DNA of 64,000 nucleotides. Source: Eopsaltria australis. Taxonomy: Eukaryota > Chordata > Aves > Passeriformes > Petroicidae. The DNA lies in the NCBI GenBank assembly GCA_034509425.1, contig JAVTVJ010000452.1, positions 744,001 to 808,000 on the forward strand, read 5' to 3'. Below, one piece after another: positions 26,635-41,700 of this stretch. The notes beneath the pieces were generated by a model. The model was given only the letters and a program-made list of their open reading frames with translations, was not told the DNA's origin and did not search any database. The position numbers were made by a program, and so were the translations under genes. Positions within the stretch are counted from its first letter, which is position 1, and every line of letters begins with the position of its first letter.

Positions 26635-29600
26635 CTGCTATAGTGGAAACAATGTGTTTCCCCTGTAAATAAGAAAATTTCTCAGCTAATCAATCTTCAG
26701 TATTGGAAAAGGTGTAAGACAGAATCTTGAAGGTAAAGAAAGGGATCCAGTCTGCCAAACCTCAGGGCTGTGTCTACAGACAATCAGTGAATCAATCTTC
26801 ATAACTTACATACCTAAGGCTTGACAGAGAAAGATACCTGTTAAGGTCCCCAGAGGTAAATCCTATCCCCTGGACTGAAACCCATCAAAAAGGTTGATAC
26901 TGATTTTTACATGCTGAGTCTGACAGTCCTACACTCTATGGAGGGATAAATTAGAATGACAAATCATTTCCATTTTGAACTCTCATTGCAGCAGACCAAG
27001 AAGCATAAATTATTTAAAATATAGTTGTATTTGCATTCATGAACATTAGTACACAAAAATTATTGAAAAGTGTTCAGGTACCTCTAGAGATTAATTTCTT
27101 ATGGCTATATTTTATTATTCTAAAAATCTAAGTAGATGGAGACTACAGAACCTGAATACAGGAACATTAACTATTATACATGAATATTAAAATAAAATGA
27201 GGACTTTTTTTGTTCAATCTAGTATTTTATAAACATATTTATTCCTACTGTTTTTCTAGGATACACATATAAAATATAGAATAAATTGCTTTAACATGAA
27301 CTAACTTAATATCTGGGTAGTACCACCACATTTAAACAATCTTTAGAATGTCTCACTGCTTGTCCTAAATACTGACACCTTCAAGCAGAAGTTTATACAG
27401 ACAGACAAATTCTTTCATAGAATCAATTTCGCTTCTCTGTAGCAAGTACACAGTTATAATCCTCCACTAAGACTGAAGGTCACATTGCCTATTATTTAAG
27501 CCTTTTTTTTTTATTTATCTTTCAATGTACTCTGTGCTTACAATTTCAGCATGCCGAGAGCAGCGTATCTCCATACTGCCCCTTTGTGGGGATATTTGGA
27601 ATCATACAAAACCCAAACCTATTAAAGAGATGGTATGGTTCACACTCCTTTCATGCACATACAGATGTAATTAAATTTAATACTGAAGTTACATTCAACC
27701 CACAAAATGAAAAACATGTTTTACTCTTTCTCATGCTTAATTCATTTATTCACAGGAAAGTCAGTGTTTCATATATTCCTAACATAATTAGCAATTTCTG
27801 AAACCTCTCATTCCTCCCTCTCGCATCTCTTTGGCACCACTGCTGTGGTAAAAAATGACTCAGAAAAAGTAATGAATATGAACAAAATAATTTTTTCAAA
27901 TACAAAAGACAGATTTTAAATGAACAGCAGCAGTTGCAAACAGTGTAAAGATGCATTTTCCTGCACCTTTCAGAGTAATTTTTGCCACTTTGGATACTTA
28001 ATTCAGAATGACAGGAATATGAAGTGAATGTTCAGGACAGCTAAAATATTTATTCATTTTTTGCCTTCTTGCTTTTCCTACAATTATTTTGGCAGCACAT
28101 AACTACTATATTAATGGACAGGAAATTGGAACAAGTAAGAGATTACCTGAGAACATGAAAGTCCACATTCTTCAATCCTGGGAATCATCTGACAATCAGC
28201 ATTCCAAAAGAGACTTATTAGAAGAATCTGAACATAAATACTTATCATCCTAAATTGAAAAAAAAAAAATACAAAAAGCAAAACTTCAGAAGAAACCTTC
28301 TACTCTGACAATTCTCCCTCTTGTGCCAAAACTTTAATATGAATTTTAGTCCCTCCCACAGCACCTCTGAGCTCCTCCCTCTAAAACTTTCCAAAGACAG
28401 AAAATTGCTAGTTCTGGGAAATATAAAGCATGCTCAACTCATTTCGTATGTTCCAAACTGAAAAATAGGAAACAGTAATTTCTGACAATCACAGTAAAAG
28501 CCTCTTCCTTCTGGATTTCATCACATCAGCATTAGATCAGTTTCAAAAGATTTCTTTTCTGTAAATTCCATATATAAATGGGAATTTTGTTTCTAGAGTG
28601 ATGCACCAGACCAGTTCATGGGTATTAAATTCAATCTTATTTTCCTGGTTTTCCAGTCCATTTAATAAAAAGAAAACCAGCTTTGGCAAGGTGGGTGGTC
28701 TTGGAAGATTAGTTTCTTCTTTTTCATCAGCAGGAATATGAGATTCTTTTACCCTAGAAATCTGTGCCTTGAACTTATTTCTATTATTACCTAATTGTAT
28801 CTATAGAAGCATCTTGTTCTATAGGCTATGTCCAGCTTTGAGAAACATGCATGTTTTTACAAAGCTCAATACCACCAACTCTGAAAGCAGGGTAGGAGTG
28901 AGTCACACCTCAATACCTGTTAGCATTACAGAATGCCCAGGAATGCCTCTCTGGTTGCTACATTTCACATAGTTCCACAACCCTTTGTAAGGAACAAGTA
29001 TTTAAAAAAACACACTCTCTGGTTCATATGGAGACTACATGCCCAAGGGGAATAGGGAGTTTTCCTCCACAGAGAGGGCTTGCTCACCACTGAAAGAGAT
29101 CTTTCAGTAGGACAGTGCAAGGACCCAAATACTCAGTGGTCTTACAAAACCCTTTACATCAGTTACAGTGGGGAATATACGATTAACAGCATGCCCTAGG
29201 ATCTGGCTTTATATGTAAAATACGTCTACTCTGCCAATGTATCAACTGTATTTGTATTTTAGATACTTCATGTTAGTCCAGTTTGTCAATTTTTCAAGAA
29301 GACTATTTTTTAGATATGCAGCATCAATCACCATACTGAACAAAATGTAATTTTAACTGTTTTGGTTAAAAAACAACAACTACATTTTGTCATCTTGTAG
29401 AAGCTTGGACATTGAGGAGTTACTGCATAACTGCAGTTACATGTTATGCCTCAAACACTGATGACCACTCAAGCAGGCAAGTTAGACCAGGTGGTGGCTG
29501 GAAAGGGGGGCCCTGTGGAGGTAGGGCAGCACCTTTCTGGGGTCCACTTCCCTCTTTCTGGTCCATGGTGACCACATAAAGCACAGATGTGATGTCAAGA

Positions 29601-32368
29601 AGCAGTCAGAAGCTGTTGAGGAAGGGTTAATCCAGTAGAGGTGGATTGAGACCACCAAAATACCTTAAAGCCCCGTGATCCATTTTCAAATAGGTCCAGA
29701 AAAACTTTGACCATGGGCATCAATGAATCCTGAGTGCTCATAGGAGTGGGATGTGACACATCTATGCACAAAAGTACACCAGAACAAAAATCTGTCCAAT
29801 CCGCTCTCCTGTTCCTAAAAGGATCAGTAACAGATGCTTAGAAAAAATAAGAAAGAAGTTAAATATCCTACTTCTATGGATTATTTTAATGTGTATGCTG
29901 ACAAGTTCCAATGACCTGCATCTTACAGATTTACTGAACCAAAAGCTATGTGCACATCACTGGTTTTAATAGCTGCTTTTGGAACTCCGTTGAATTTATT
30001 TGTAAAACAACTCTTTGCATCTACTTATCCTTTTGATTTTCAAAACTTCTTGGAGCAATGAGTTGTACAATTAAACTATGTTTATCTGCTTTGTTTTGAT
30101 TTTAAAACTGCTTCCAAATACTTCAGTTGGGTTCCCCCTTGTTGCTTTAAAAAAATACAGAATATCCATTGTCATCCGCCTTTGCCAAAATAGTCACAGT
30201 TGTATTGTTTCCCAGCATACTGTCCCTATATTTTCTATGATAAGTAATATACCTCTTCATTTTTATTATACCCTTTTCTAAGATAGGAGTCCTGCAGACA
30301 ATATTCAGGAGAGAGCAGGTGAAGGATATTTTACTCTCTAATAAATGCCATTTTGACTCTTCTTAGTGTCATTTACCTCCAGTTTCCATAGAAATTAATG
30401 GTGTAATTCACCTTATGAAATTTTATTCTCTTACTGTTTCTGGTATTTCTTAGTGCACCTCTGCCACATTCTGAATAAAGTTGATCATCTAACAACATAC
30501 TCTTTCTATGCAGGAACAGTGTTTCAGTCAAGACAGTTTCTGTGTGGACTGAAACTGTTATTAAGTTCAACAGGCGACAACCTTATTGTTATTTGCTTCA
30601 TTGAATCTTTTTTTTAAAATCACGTCTAAACTAGCTACTTCACTATTTGTGCATAATTTGTATCCTAGAATTACTGTGTTCATCCACTGTTTATACTACA
30701 TCAGGTTTTGGAATGCCCGTTAAGATTCTCACTAAAAGCTGGGGAGTATAATTGACCCATGCCACATGTTTTGAAAACTACAAGTTATGTAGAAGCATTT
30801 ATGCATTTGAAATTTACAGGGACACTGTCTCTTAGACTCCCTGCTCAAATGGGACTCTAATTCTTCATCATATAATTTCTTTCTAACAGATGTCTTTTAG
30901 TCCTTGTTACTTACTGTACCTTACCTATATTTTAATCCACATTTGTCTTTAGTTTGATGCTTTCATTACTTTATCCCTGAAGAACAGATGATAGCAAAAG
31001 ATACTGTTCTGTTTCTACCAATGTTCCCTCCATCTTCAGAAAAAAAGGCTCTTAAAAAACCCTTAATAGGAAGGGCCTCCTTTTGCACTTTGACAATACA
31101 ACTATTTTGCACCCTAAATTTTTATTAGAGCACTGGTCAAGAAAACGGAAAAGCCAGAATCTAAACATTTCACAGTCCAAGAAGTTTGAGTCCAAGTCTT
31201 ACACATTTCAGGATGGTTGTTCAGGGTATTTTTAATAAAATGCAGAGATAGACCCTAGAGTACAGAGCGAAATCCAGTATTTTGCATTCCCCATTTTCTC
31301 TTGGGTCAAGCTTGATCTCTGGACCATCAGCTCAGGTCACTTTTTCTTAATCAGTCTCTGTCTTCACTAATTTTGTATGCTTGGATACATACTTGGCACA
31401 CTTCAAATGAGAACATAATTCTACCACTGGTGAAGTGTGTATGAGAAACATTTGAAAATGAACGTTAGGACAGATGCACCACCAGACATACCTAAGCAGC
31501 CAGAAATTGATTTTGTGGCCTGATGTGTTGGAATTTAAGCACAGAACTCCAAAGAGATTTCTGCTTAGGCTACATTATTTTTTGACTTTGCTAAATTAAC
31601 ACATCAATGTCTATGCTGGAAGGCATGTCTCTGTCACATCCATACTGGAGAAGTCCCAGCCTTCTTTGGAGCACAATAACCACATTCACACTACATTTTG
31701 CAACAGGATCCTGTGTTATATCACTGCATACTTCCCAGTTTCACCAACACAGGCATACATACCATATTGTAACAGCTGTCTAGAGATGAAAGGCCATGGC
31801 CAGCACAGTCCCCTGGGTATTATTTTAACTCTGTGTGCAGTCGTATTGCCTGCTCCAGGCAACAGACATCTTGCCTCACGAGCACTCACATCAACCATAG
31901 GGCAGTTGTTTATAACTTAACAGCTTCTCCTCATGTCGGGCATGTTCTGGAGTGGAGTGGTGTGAGGTGCTACTGTCATCACAACAAAACACAGTGATTC
32001 AGAGCTGCTTGGGAGTGTACCTACATCTCCTGCCTAGAGTGAGCCTGTGCAGCCAGGGCAGAGGAACCAGCAAGAGGGACCAGCAAGGCACCTGTATCCC
32101 AGAGAGACACAAGACAGGCTGGTGAAACAGAAGCTGCCCAGTGCTTCTGTATTCAACAAGTTACTGATTCACTGTCAAAGACAACCACTACTGATTTCAT
32201 CTATGTGACTCAAGGGGACCCTCACTCTGCCCCCCCACCTCATCCCTTACCTTCTAGAGTCACAAGTATTCAGCAGTGATGGCAAACGTAGCATTAGGCA
32301 GCACCTTAGGAGCAATGCTTACAACCTACCTAAAACCCAGAGATGCTGAAGACTTTCTTTTCCTAAGA

Positions 32369-32460
32369 TTAGAATCATACAATCATAAAGTGGTTTGGGC
32401 TAGAAGGGAATTTTAAAGATAATCTATTTCCAAATTAGGTTGCTGAAAGTCCTGTCATAA
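32369..32460 (-). mobile_element. CR1-type LINE 3' tail, antisense
   Basis: AGAATCATACAATCATAAAG followed by TGGTTTGGGCTAGAAGGGAA is the antisense form of the conserved avian CR1 terminus. The copy is short and diverged. Confidence 0.85.
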
Positions 32461-35400
32461 TTAAAGAAACAAAATAAAGAAAATGTCTTTTTAAATTATT
32501 AAAGAAAATTATTTTAGACCTCTATGAAATTGTTAATAAAATTATTAAAGAAAAAAACTAAAAACTTGAGTGTTCAAAAAAATCTACTTAGAAAAAACTA
32601 AAATAATCATTAAAATAAAGCATATTCACAATTCTCCAAAATTTTTGCAGACAATGTATATTTTTATGAACTTAAAGCTCAGAGAAACTGGAATTATTAG
32701 CAGAAGGGAGGGGTTGCAATTAAAAGTAAATCATTGATGCATGATGTGCACACTAGTTTTTTCAGGAGATGCTTCAGTCTGCTTTTCTTCTTCATTTTAC
32801 CCAGGGCTACTTTTTTTAAGCTAGGAACCTAACTCCTGGTATAAGCTAAGAGTAGCCCATGGCATTAATTCTAGTGATACCCAGCAAGGCAGGAAATGGC
32901 ATATTTGCAAGCAGAAACCCTTATAACATGGCACATACACATTTACCTTACCAGGCTGACCTCAGAGAGGGATATGATTTTTGCCCTTTTAACAGGCTTT
33001 CTAGCTGTGCTGTGGAAACAGACCATCTACCAGCAGACCCCAATTAAAGCTTCAAGCTACCAAGCTATACTCTGTGTCAAACATCAATACAAAAAATCCC
33101 TTGGTAAAGAAGGGCATATGGAGGGGTGTTGTTTTGAGTTACAAAACACGCTGAGATTTACAGTGAAACTTTCTGTGCCTGAGAAATATTTTTCATGTCA
33201 GCAGCCAGCCCTACATCAATTATGATTTTAAAAGCTTGCCTCTTACCTCCATGATTTTCCTTCTTGCAGGATACAAGAAAATTCAGCCTCCAGAGATGTA
33301 TCCATGGTGGGGCTCCTTGTTTACCAGGCATGCAGGGAGAAGTCCTGCACCTGGCAGATTGTCGAGTCGCCACTGTGCTGAACAGAGCAGGAAGGGAGCC
33401 ATGGCCAGGCAGGGAGCCCTGGGATGTTCATCTTCACTGGAAAGCAGAATCTATGGCTGGCAGCTCTATAAAAACCTTCTTTTTTATTTCCATCTATTCC
33501 TTACCCTTGTTAATCTAAGACAACTAAAAAATCTCACAGTCATATATCTCAACCATTACTCAGGGTCAATCCAAATTTTAACTCAATCATCCTGTTTAGC
33601 CTATTTAGTTTTTCTTTTTGATGAATGCGATTTTCTTCACTTCTTATTAAAACACTTCAGTTCCCCAAAAGAAATGCAAATATCTCCTATTATCCTTAGT
33701 TTCTTCATAGTCACTCCTGACAGAAAAAAAATCAGGAGCTATTTAAAAGTCTCTCACTCTTTAGAACGTAGCACCCCAAGCCATTTGACTAAAAAGGAGG
33801 TTAAAGTGCCTTTGTCTGCTTTGTTGGTATAAACATTTAATGAAAAGGAAATTCCATCAGCTGTGCAACTTCCCTTAATTTCTTTTCCCACCCAAATAAT
33901 TTAAAAAAGTAATATCTACTTATATTAAACCTGGATAACCAAAGCAAATCATCACTTGACAGAAAAGATACAGATACTCCTAAAGATACAGATCCAGGTA
34001 AACAAAGTGTTTTACCTCATTAAGTAAAATAAACCATAAAGGAAACAGTTAAGTTACGTTTGCACTATTCTACATATTAATATATTTTCACTTCAAATGA
34101 TTAATGAAGAACTTCTACACTGTCTACAGTCTTTTTCCAGTTTCATGCATGAGATTTAGAAAGTTAGATGTTTATTTTTAGGTAGAACTGTCACTATTTC
34201 TTTGCAATTTCAAAAAATAGTATACCATCAAACCCTAACTTTTCCTACTTGTAAAATTGGTAGGATTGTTATGTTCAGAGAATGTTCACACAAGTACCAT
34301 CAGTACAGTCATGAAATTTTGCAATATTTAAGAAACAGCAGCTGTAGCCTCTGGTTCTTTATGTAGTAGTCTGGACCAAAAGCACACTCTATTATTTTTA
34401 GGTGGACGGGGAAGTTGCCATATACATGCTCTTAAGAAGCACTGCTCGAAAGAGTATTCTCTATGTATTTAAATCCCATAATAACTGTCAGCTTTCCTAA
34501 AATGAAAAGAAACATGCTAGAGTACCTGAAAGGCTCCACACTCTACACACCTTTCTCTCTTTCTTTCCCCTTCTCAAAATCAAGGAGTTAAGCCTTGCAG
34601 CATGCTCTGAACAAATGATCTGAGTTATTTCAGATTAAAAAAAGAATGAACTTCAAAGTCTAAAACCTCTCAAAACCCAACAATAAAATGATAAAAACAG
34701 GGGGAAAATGACCCCACCACCTTGTCAGCAGCTATCAACCTGGTTACAACAGAATTCCTAATTACATGGAAAGTGTAATAGTGTTTGAAATCTACCCAAT
34801 TGTACACATAGTTCAACTGTAGGAAAAGGTAATCTATATAGGGGAGATCCCTTGTTTCAGGGCAGCTATTTCACAGGTTTTAAAGATAGTTAGGAAAATA
34901 AATAAATGCAAAGTAATATACCTAAAATTAAATTTTCCTATGTGAAAAAAACCTTTTTCAATATCAGTAGTATCTCCTATTGTTTGGCCAATTGCTTCTG
35001 TTTGTTGGATGTTTTTGTTTTGGCTAGTAGCTTATGTGTCCCGGCACTCAGAAAAAGCATCTCCCCCTTCCAATAGTTCAGAAATTCAAGTTTAATGGGA
35101 AACAATATTCTGTTGTCACCTCTCCAATTAGAATGTCAATCCACATTCTCAACTTTCCACATAATAAAGACTTTTATTTAAATAAAAGCAATAAGATGCA
35201 GAACAACTTTACAACTCCTACAAAAGTGAAGTATAAGCAAAAACATCAATTATGACTTGTACTCATAACTTTACAAAAGCATTTATCAGTCACACTGACT
35301 GCATAACTGCAGTTATAACAATCTCTTGCAAATATATGAAGCCTACTACATATTGCAATATTTTACTTTGCCATCAGCATAAATCCATGTGACTCATTAC

Positions 35401-35580
35401 CTTTTTCAAAAGGTATCTTCTAAAGCAACACTACACTACAGATACCAACAGAAAAGACAGATGTGTTAAAAATATTATCAACATATTTTAAAATTATTAG
35501 AAAGATACATCATTTACTGTGTTATTCCATGACTCCTATTGCTGCAACTACATTGCTGTTTAAAAATGGAAAAGTTTTTA
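32461..35580. other. downstream flank of MLC1, no recognised gene
   Basis: This is AT-rich sequence. It contains the longest non-repeat open frame in the window (33236-33832, + strand, 198 codons), which has no recognisable domain and a length close to chance expectation. Distal MLC1 3' UTR could extend into this stretch if the proximal polyadenylation signal is not used. Confidence 0.5.
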
Positions 35581-35603
35581 AACCTTAATTCAAACAGATT
35601 TAC

Positions 35604-35609
35604 TTTATT
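35604..35609 (-). terminator. MLC1: candidate MLC1 polyadenylation signal (AATAAA)
   Basis: AATAAA on the minus strand starts 37 nt after the stop codon. Use of this site would give a very short 3' UTR. Distal signals exist further left, so this may be one of several. Confidence 0.4.
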
Positions 35610-35646
35610 GGATTGTTTTGTGTTGGCTGCATTTGTAGAATCCAAA

Positions 35647-35721
35647 CTACTGAGCCATCTGCACCACAACTGCTTTCCAAGCTTTATCTTTGTCAAAATC
35701 CTTTAAGGTATTATTGGAAAC
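35647..35721 (-). CDS. MLC1: MLC1 last coding exon, aa 356-379 and stop
   Basis: 75 bp including TAG at 35649-35647, acceptor gtttacttttag. It encodes [20 protein letters not shown] then QMAQ and stop. The FDK(D/E)KAW and VVVQMAQ parts match human. Confidence 0.96.
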   Translation of the reverse strand, partial: VSNNTLKDFDKDKAWKAVVVQMAQ

Positions 35722-38700
35722 CTAAAAGTAAACAAATTTCAGACAAATGCAAACATGAAAAAATATTTTGATTAAAAACTGAAATTTAAGCAAAAAAAAA
35801 ATCTGAGAGAAGCTAAGAGAATGCAAATTTGAATAGTTACAGCCAGAGCTATTAAAGTATTCTATACATTTGTAAATTGTATAGTTTTGTATATTATAGA
35901 GTTTATATTTAGTATACAAAAATATAATAGTGTAAATTGCATAATACTTGAAACATTTGGGTCAAAGAAACTCAGCCAAATTCCTATTTTAAACATATTG
36001 CTTGAGACATTTTTTCAAGATTTTTTCTAAAATACGACTGAAAGCCCTTGCACCTAAACCTTTAACCCCGAAGGCAGAAGCAGCCCCCTGTGGTGCAACT
36101 GAAGCAAGATTTACCTACATACACCCCAGTAAAGTAAGGCCTTGCCTAAGCACACAGACTTCTGAGAAGCCAAAGGGACCTGCAACTTCACCTATAACAT
36201 TATTCATATTTTTCAATACTAAAAGGTAAGCAAAAAATGTTGCTTTTGCAGAGAAAGTGCTCCTTTTAGCATTTAACTTACAGCTGATTTCTCCGTGACT
36301 CACAAACCAGGAATACTTTTGTAAATAATCCCTGGCAGATATCTGTTTAGCCACGCCGTGACCCGTGCTCCAAAACCTGACTTGCAGCAGTGGAAGTGCT
36401 GCTGTGCTTCACCTTTTATACCGAACCTAAGTCTCAGGACACAGATCCAGAAAATACAGCCTACACCAAATACCCTCAGCAGCCTGAGGGGACATACTTC
36501 CAAAGCTTCCACTTTCCATGAGCAGCTGTTTACTGACTTGACTGATTTCAGTCTCTGCTCCCAGTGCTTTCCATCCAGTGCTGGACTGAACCGCACACTC
36601 TCTTTCTGGTGCACTAAGCATGAGTTACTCTGTCCAAGTCTTTAAGGATACAGGGTCTAGTTCTGTACTGCAGAGGAAAGCCTAAGGGGTACACTTCTGT
36701 GCCCTATGTCATGCCCAGTTATCATCTAACCAGCAAACTATTATCTCTTAATTACAAAATCAAGTTTCATAGAACAGCTTTTAATTTTGGTCTGAATTAA
36801 GATCAGAAATAAAGACCACAAAACATTACCAAAAAAAAGAGTATTTTAAAATAGGTATTTTCAAATTTTCTAAAGGGTATAAATACATACCTCTGTTGTT
36901 CTGTATTCCTGTTTTTTAACCTGTGATGGTGTCCATGATGAATCTTGTAGTTTCATTTTTGTCTTATAATTCACACACTGTATTACAGTTCCAATAGTAA
37001 GGCATGCCTGAATTAGCAGCATCAACATCAGAAGCAACAGGAGTACATCATAAGATTGCTGAAAATAGATATATGTTGTTAACTACTTGAATAAAACATT
37101 TTAGAATGTTCCCACCTGTATACTTTTAAGATTCCTATCTAGATTTTTTAAGTCAAATAATAATTTACAATTTATTTCAGCATAAAGTTTCAACTAAAAT
37201 TTTAGTGCCTGAGTTTGCTGAAAGTAGAAGAGATCTACAATTTTTAAGAAAATGTTAATTTGCCAAATTGTCTTTTCCTCTGGAAACAGAACAGAACTGA
37301 GGAAACCATCCTCTAGAACCTTTAATTTAAATACAAATTATAAAAGCCTCAAGGAGTCTAGCATATTTTATATTATTTTTACTGTGTCTTTAGAATAATA
37401 GTCTATCTTTTTTAAACTCTAATTCTGGGGTGCCAATAAATGTAACATACTTTCAATTATATCATAAGTTAAACAAGAGCTTTTAAATAATTTCTGTAAC
37501 ATTTCATTCAATTTTTATAATGCAGTACCTTGTCTTCATATATTCCCTAATTTACTACTCCCTTTCCACAGTAACATATAGAGTTTCATTTTTCAATTGC
37601 ATAGAAACATACTTTAACAGCAGGTGGATAACTTTTAAAGATGTCAACAACTTGCATGATACTGAAGGACAAGTATGCAGAAGCAGTGAACAACAAAGGA
37701 GAGGTAACACTGCTAATGGCAATCAGGACCTCAACCTAAAAAAGAAAAAGATAATAAATGTTAAATAATAATCAAAAAAATTAGATTATTATCAACTCTG
37801 GTTTGTGAGCTATGTCTCCTTGAAGCAAGAATAACAGAAGTGTGTAAAACTGTGTAAGATTATACATAAAATACTAAGAACCATCCACATTTCATGGAGA
37901 TACAGAAGCAACCTTTGAATAACCTAAGTTTCCTAGTCAAAACACTGTTGATTTGTAATTTGTATTTCATTCCACGCAGGTGAGATGTTTTTGTTTTATT
38001 TTACAAGTGCTTTTCATATGAATATAGAGAAAGCAATACCCAATCTAGAGAGCCAGTATAGAAGTACCATTTACTCTACAATTTATATGACATAATGAGA
38101 ATTAACAACAGATATCGTGACTTGCAACCTAAAAACATCTTGTGCAAATAAATTTGAGTGTCCTGAGGCAAGTTTATTGCCATACAACAGCAGCTGAGTT
38201 TCATTCAAATATCACCCCTACAGGATTACATTCTGACATAAAGTGTGGTCATGCCTTGTTACTCACTTAAAAATGGTCACATGACTGTTACTTAGAACAG
38301 ATATTTTAAGGAGCCTTAAGTACACATCTAGGACATTCAAGGAATAAATGCACTCTACTAAACATTGTTAGTTCTTGTTGACAACCATGAAGATGAAGAA
38401 TTTGTTTAAAATAGGTTCTGGGTCCAGCACAGCCTGCACACCTAATTTTCTTCTTTCAGAAACTACAACTGATAATGAAAAAAAATGGGAACTTCATCTC
38501 AGGAGCTGGAGAGCAGTTCTTGGCATACCATATGAGGTGTGTCATTTTTCTATAGTAATATCTTCTCCCAAGGAATCACTACAAAAAAATCCAAAAAACA
38601 AAACAAAACAAACAAAAAACCCCAACCAACCAACCTTATCAAATTCTTTTCTAGAACTGATGAAATTAAGCCTCCAAAGGACCTACCAGAGTTCTTTTAA

Positions 38701-41700
38701 GGGATACCAGCTAACACTCCTGCTACATATTTCTGACACATTTTGTAGAAGCAGTTAAAAACAAGTGAGCAAACTTGATTAGTGCCCCCTATCAGGCAGA
38801 CTTTCTTAGTATTATTCCACTCTAATAACAAAATCCAAGAATTTTACACACTTACCAGACATTTACTTGGATATTCAGCAGCTACATGACTTGCAATAGC
38901 ACTTGGAAAGCACTAAACAAAAGAGTGTAACAAAGTAAGTATTTATTGACTTGAAAATTACAAAAATTACAATTGAGTTAAAGTAATTTCCACTATTCAC
39001 AGCTCTTTTCTTTTGTGAATTCTGAACGCTGAAAAGCTTGTTTATGAACTTTTTCCACTTCAAGAAGAGGGATTTTATGGACACATATATAAACCTAACG
39101 GTCTTTCTCAATCAGTTCCTTCTTGGCAAGCAGAGAGGCACAATATCTTTATTAATCCATTGCTCCTGGGTACAGGCTGTTATTAGGGTTACGAGTTACC
39201 AATCACAGTCTCAGACTTTTAAAACAGTTAAAACTGAGAGGTTAACTAAGATGTTCTAGGGATTCTACTGTACTAAAACTAAACTCAACTTTTTCTTTTG
39301 CAGCCTGAAATATTCTAAAACCTAGGACCTTTTTTGACAAAACACCTCATTTCTAATAGCCTTGTTCTGATACTCATTTCCATTTTACTGAATTGAGGAC
39401 TGAAAATGTATCAGAGCATTTTACTGAAGTATTGCAAACCAAAACAAAATAAAACTATTGCATGAATATATTAAGTATATTGAAATGTTAATTCAATTGC
39501 TAAGCAGCAATTCCCAAACAGTATTAGAGCCAAATAAATATTCCACTAGGGAGAAGAAAAGTGAAAAAAATAATGAATAAAAGCCATTGTTTTAAAGAGT
39601 AGCTTCCATTTTCACTACTTACAGCAACTAAGATCCAAAAGAATGTTACTGAGAGGTATGGACCTGAGACTAGAACATCCATATTCAAAGCAATTATTCC
39701 ACCAAATACTGATGAAATTCCAATAATCACCTCAATTACCTAAAACAAGTAAGAGCACACAAATTTACAATGTATTAAAAGCTTCATTATACATCTTTAT
39801 GCTTTCATTTATTAGCTCCCCCAAAAAGTTCAGTTCCGTTTACACTATTTATCCTTAAGTCATTAAGTAGTCTCCTTCCCATAATAAAGATAATGATTTG
39901 TCTTGCAATCCTCTAAAAGGAAATACTTTACTATACATATCTCATTTTTGTCTTTATTCTTTCAGTTCTTAACTACACTGATCTCTTCCTGGCTTTAAAG
40001 AACCTTAGCACTTAGAAAGATGAAGTAATGAATTGATTTAATGAAACAATGCTTTTCTTACTGAGTATGACTTCAGAATTCGAGCAGGAAAGCTGACATT
40101 GCTCAAAACAATGGCACTGTCATATGCAGTATTCTAGAGGGGAATAAAAAAATAATAATAAAAAAATACAAAGCAATACATTTCTTTCTCCTGTCTTGTA
40201 CAGCCTGTTACAAATCCCAACAGTGATACGCAACATCTGGTTGGCCCAGAAGAGGTGACAGTGACACATTCATGGTATTTTCCAGGGTCGGACAACATCG
40301 ATTACATTAAAACCAAATTAACTAGTCCCAGATTAGCTCTTCCACAGCCACCATTCAATAATGACGTATTGTCATCTTGTCTCCATTTTCCACCTTCAAA
40401 GAATGTACTTTCTTCCTAAGCCTTCAGATTTTACAGATGTGGATCAGCAAGAGCCAAAGGAGGACAGGACACTACAACTTCATCAATCAGTATTTCTAAT
40501 GGCATAGCATGTTTGGTTCACTCTTATCTAGAAGAAGCACTCTTGTAGAAAAATGAGGGTAGGGGCTCGTAAAACAATTGTGAATAAAGAAAATTTTATC
40601 AATAGCCCCAAATCCTGAAGCCAAGATTCATTGTCCAGATACCACCAAACTGGCATACAAGACAAATATTTTTTCTACATCAGGCTTCAAAAAGGTATTG
40701 CTTGCATACATACAAGTTACAGTACTCTAATGTTTCATACATCATCAAGTTTCATTTGACAAAACAGAAATAAAACATCTGTCATGCCCATTCATAAGAT
40801 ATTCAAAGAACTGTGTGCTGTATAATTTTTAACAGGTAATTTTGCAGAGGGGTCATTGCTCTTTTAAAAGATAGAAGAAGCAATAACTGTTTAGTATGGT
40901 GCTTTTATTTATAGTTCAAATATAGTTTTAGCATGCAAAGTTATATTATGGAGTTGCCAATAAATTGTTGGCATGTGTAATACAGGAAAATGGAATATTC
41001 TTTAAAACACAGTACCTACTGTGTACTTAAGGGTACCTACTTTCTTTCTTGTACAGCAGTCTTCAGTAGACCTAGCTGAAATGATCACAGTAGTTGCCAT
41101 GAAGATTTCCAGCAGAATAAGTAGAATCAAGTTGAAATTTATCTGTCAGTAAAATCCCAGACATAAATGAGTTATGTCTTCCATATTAAAAATAAAGGAA
41201 GGGGCTGAGTCTAGCATGATTAGGCAGGTTGTCTAGTTTCTGTCAGATTTAGACATATCTGCTGATTACATACTTTGTTAACTATTTTCTTGGCTCTTGA
41301 TGAATTTCAAGAACAACTGAATACTCAGAATGCCTATCCTAAGAAAGAAACATTTACTTCAATTATGGAAATATTCTGCCTGAAGATTTTATTGCTGCAT
41401 TCCAGAAGAGGAGCTTATGATAAGGGAGTGTTTGCTGGGTCCATTTGCTTTTTGCAGGCCCTTCCATGTGAAACCAGAACACTGCAGCAACTAATGGAAG
41501 ATTCCTGGGAAAAGGAGGGACACAGGTCACAACTCCAAGGTTGGAATCCCAAATGGTGCACTACCATATTGGACACTGAGTGAAAACACAAATCAAAGAA
41601 CTGCACCAAATATCCCAGTTCTGTGCCCTGCTCAGTGCTGGTAAAGCATTCACAGATATGGTTTCATGACCCTCGCAGACCACATTGCTGAGCACAAGCA

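Larger units (their letters stand above)
18791..32368. other. intergenic sequence, no recognised gene
   Basis: About 13.5 kb in which I found no exon belonging to a known family on either strand. It holds an LTR fragment (19389-19985), a TCCA array (23030-23080) and a GATA/GATT array (26602-26634). Slightly GC-richer patches at 29460-29700 and 31920-32130 look neither coding nor clearly repetitive. TTLL8 would be expected here or in the neighbouring stretches by comparison with human. Confidence 0.6.

Noticed and set aside
33236..33832. 198-codon plus-strand frame, the longest outside the repeats
   Set aside because: No recognisable domain, uneven composition, no splice context; about one frame of this length is expected by chance in a window this size.
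29410..35310. Shared palindrome TAACTGCAGTTA near 29428 and a similar one near 35305
   Set aside because: Twelve bases or fewer, flanks unrelated, no further copies seen; chance is sufficient.
36300..36645. Opposing open frames of 104 and 95 codons in the last MLC1 intron
   Set aside because: No homology, no splice sites, and overlap on both strands suggests composition only.
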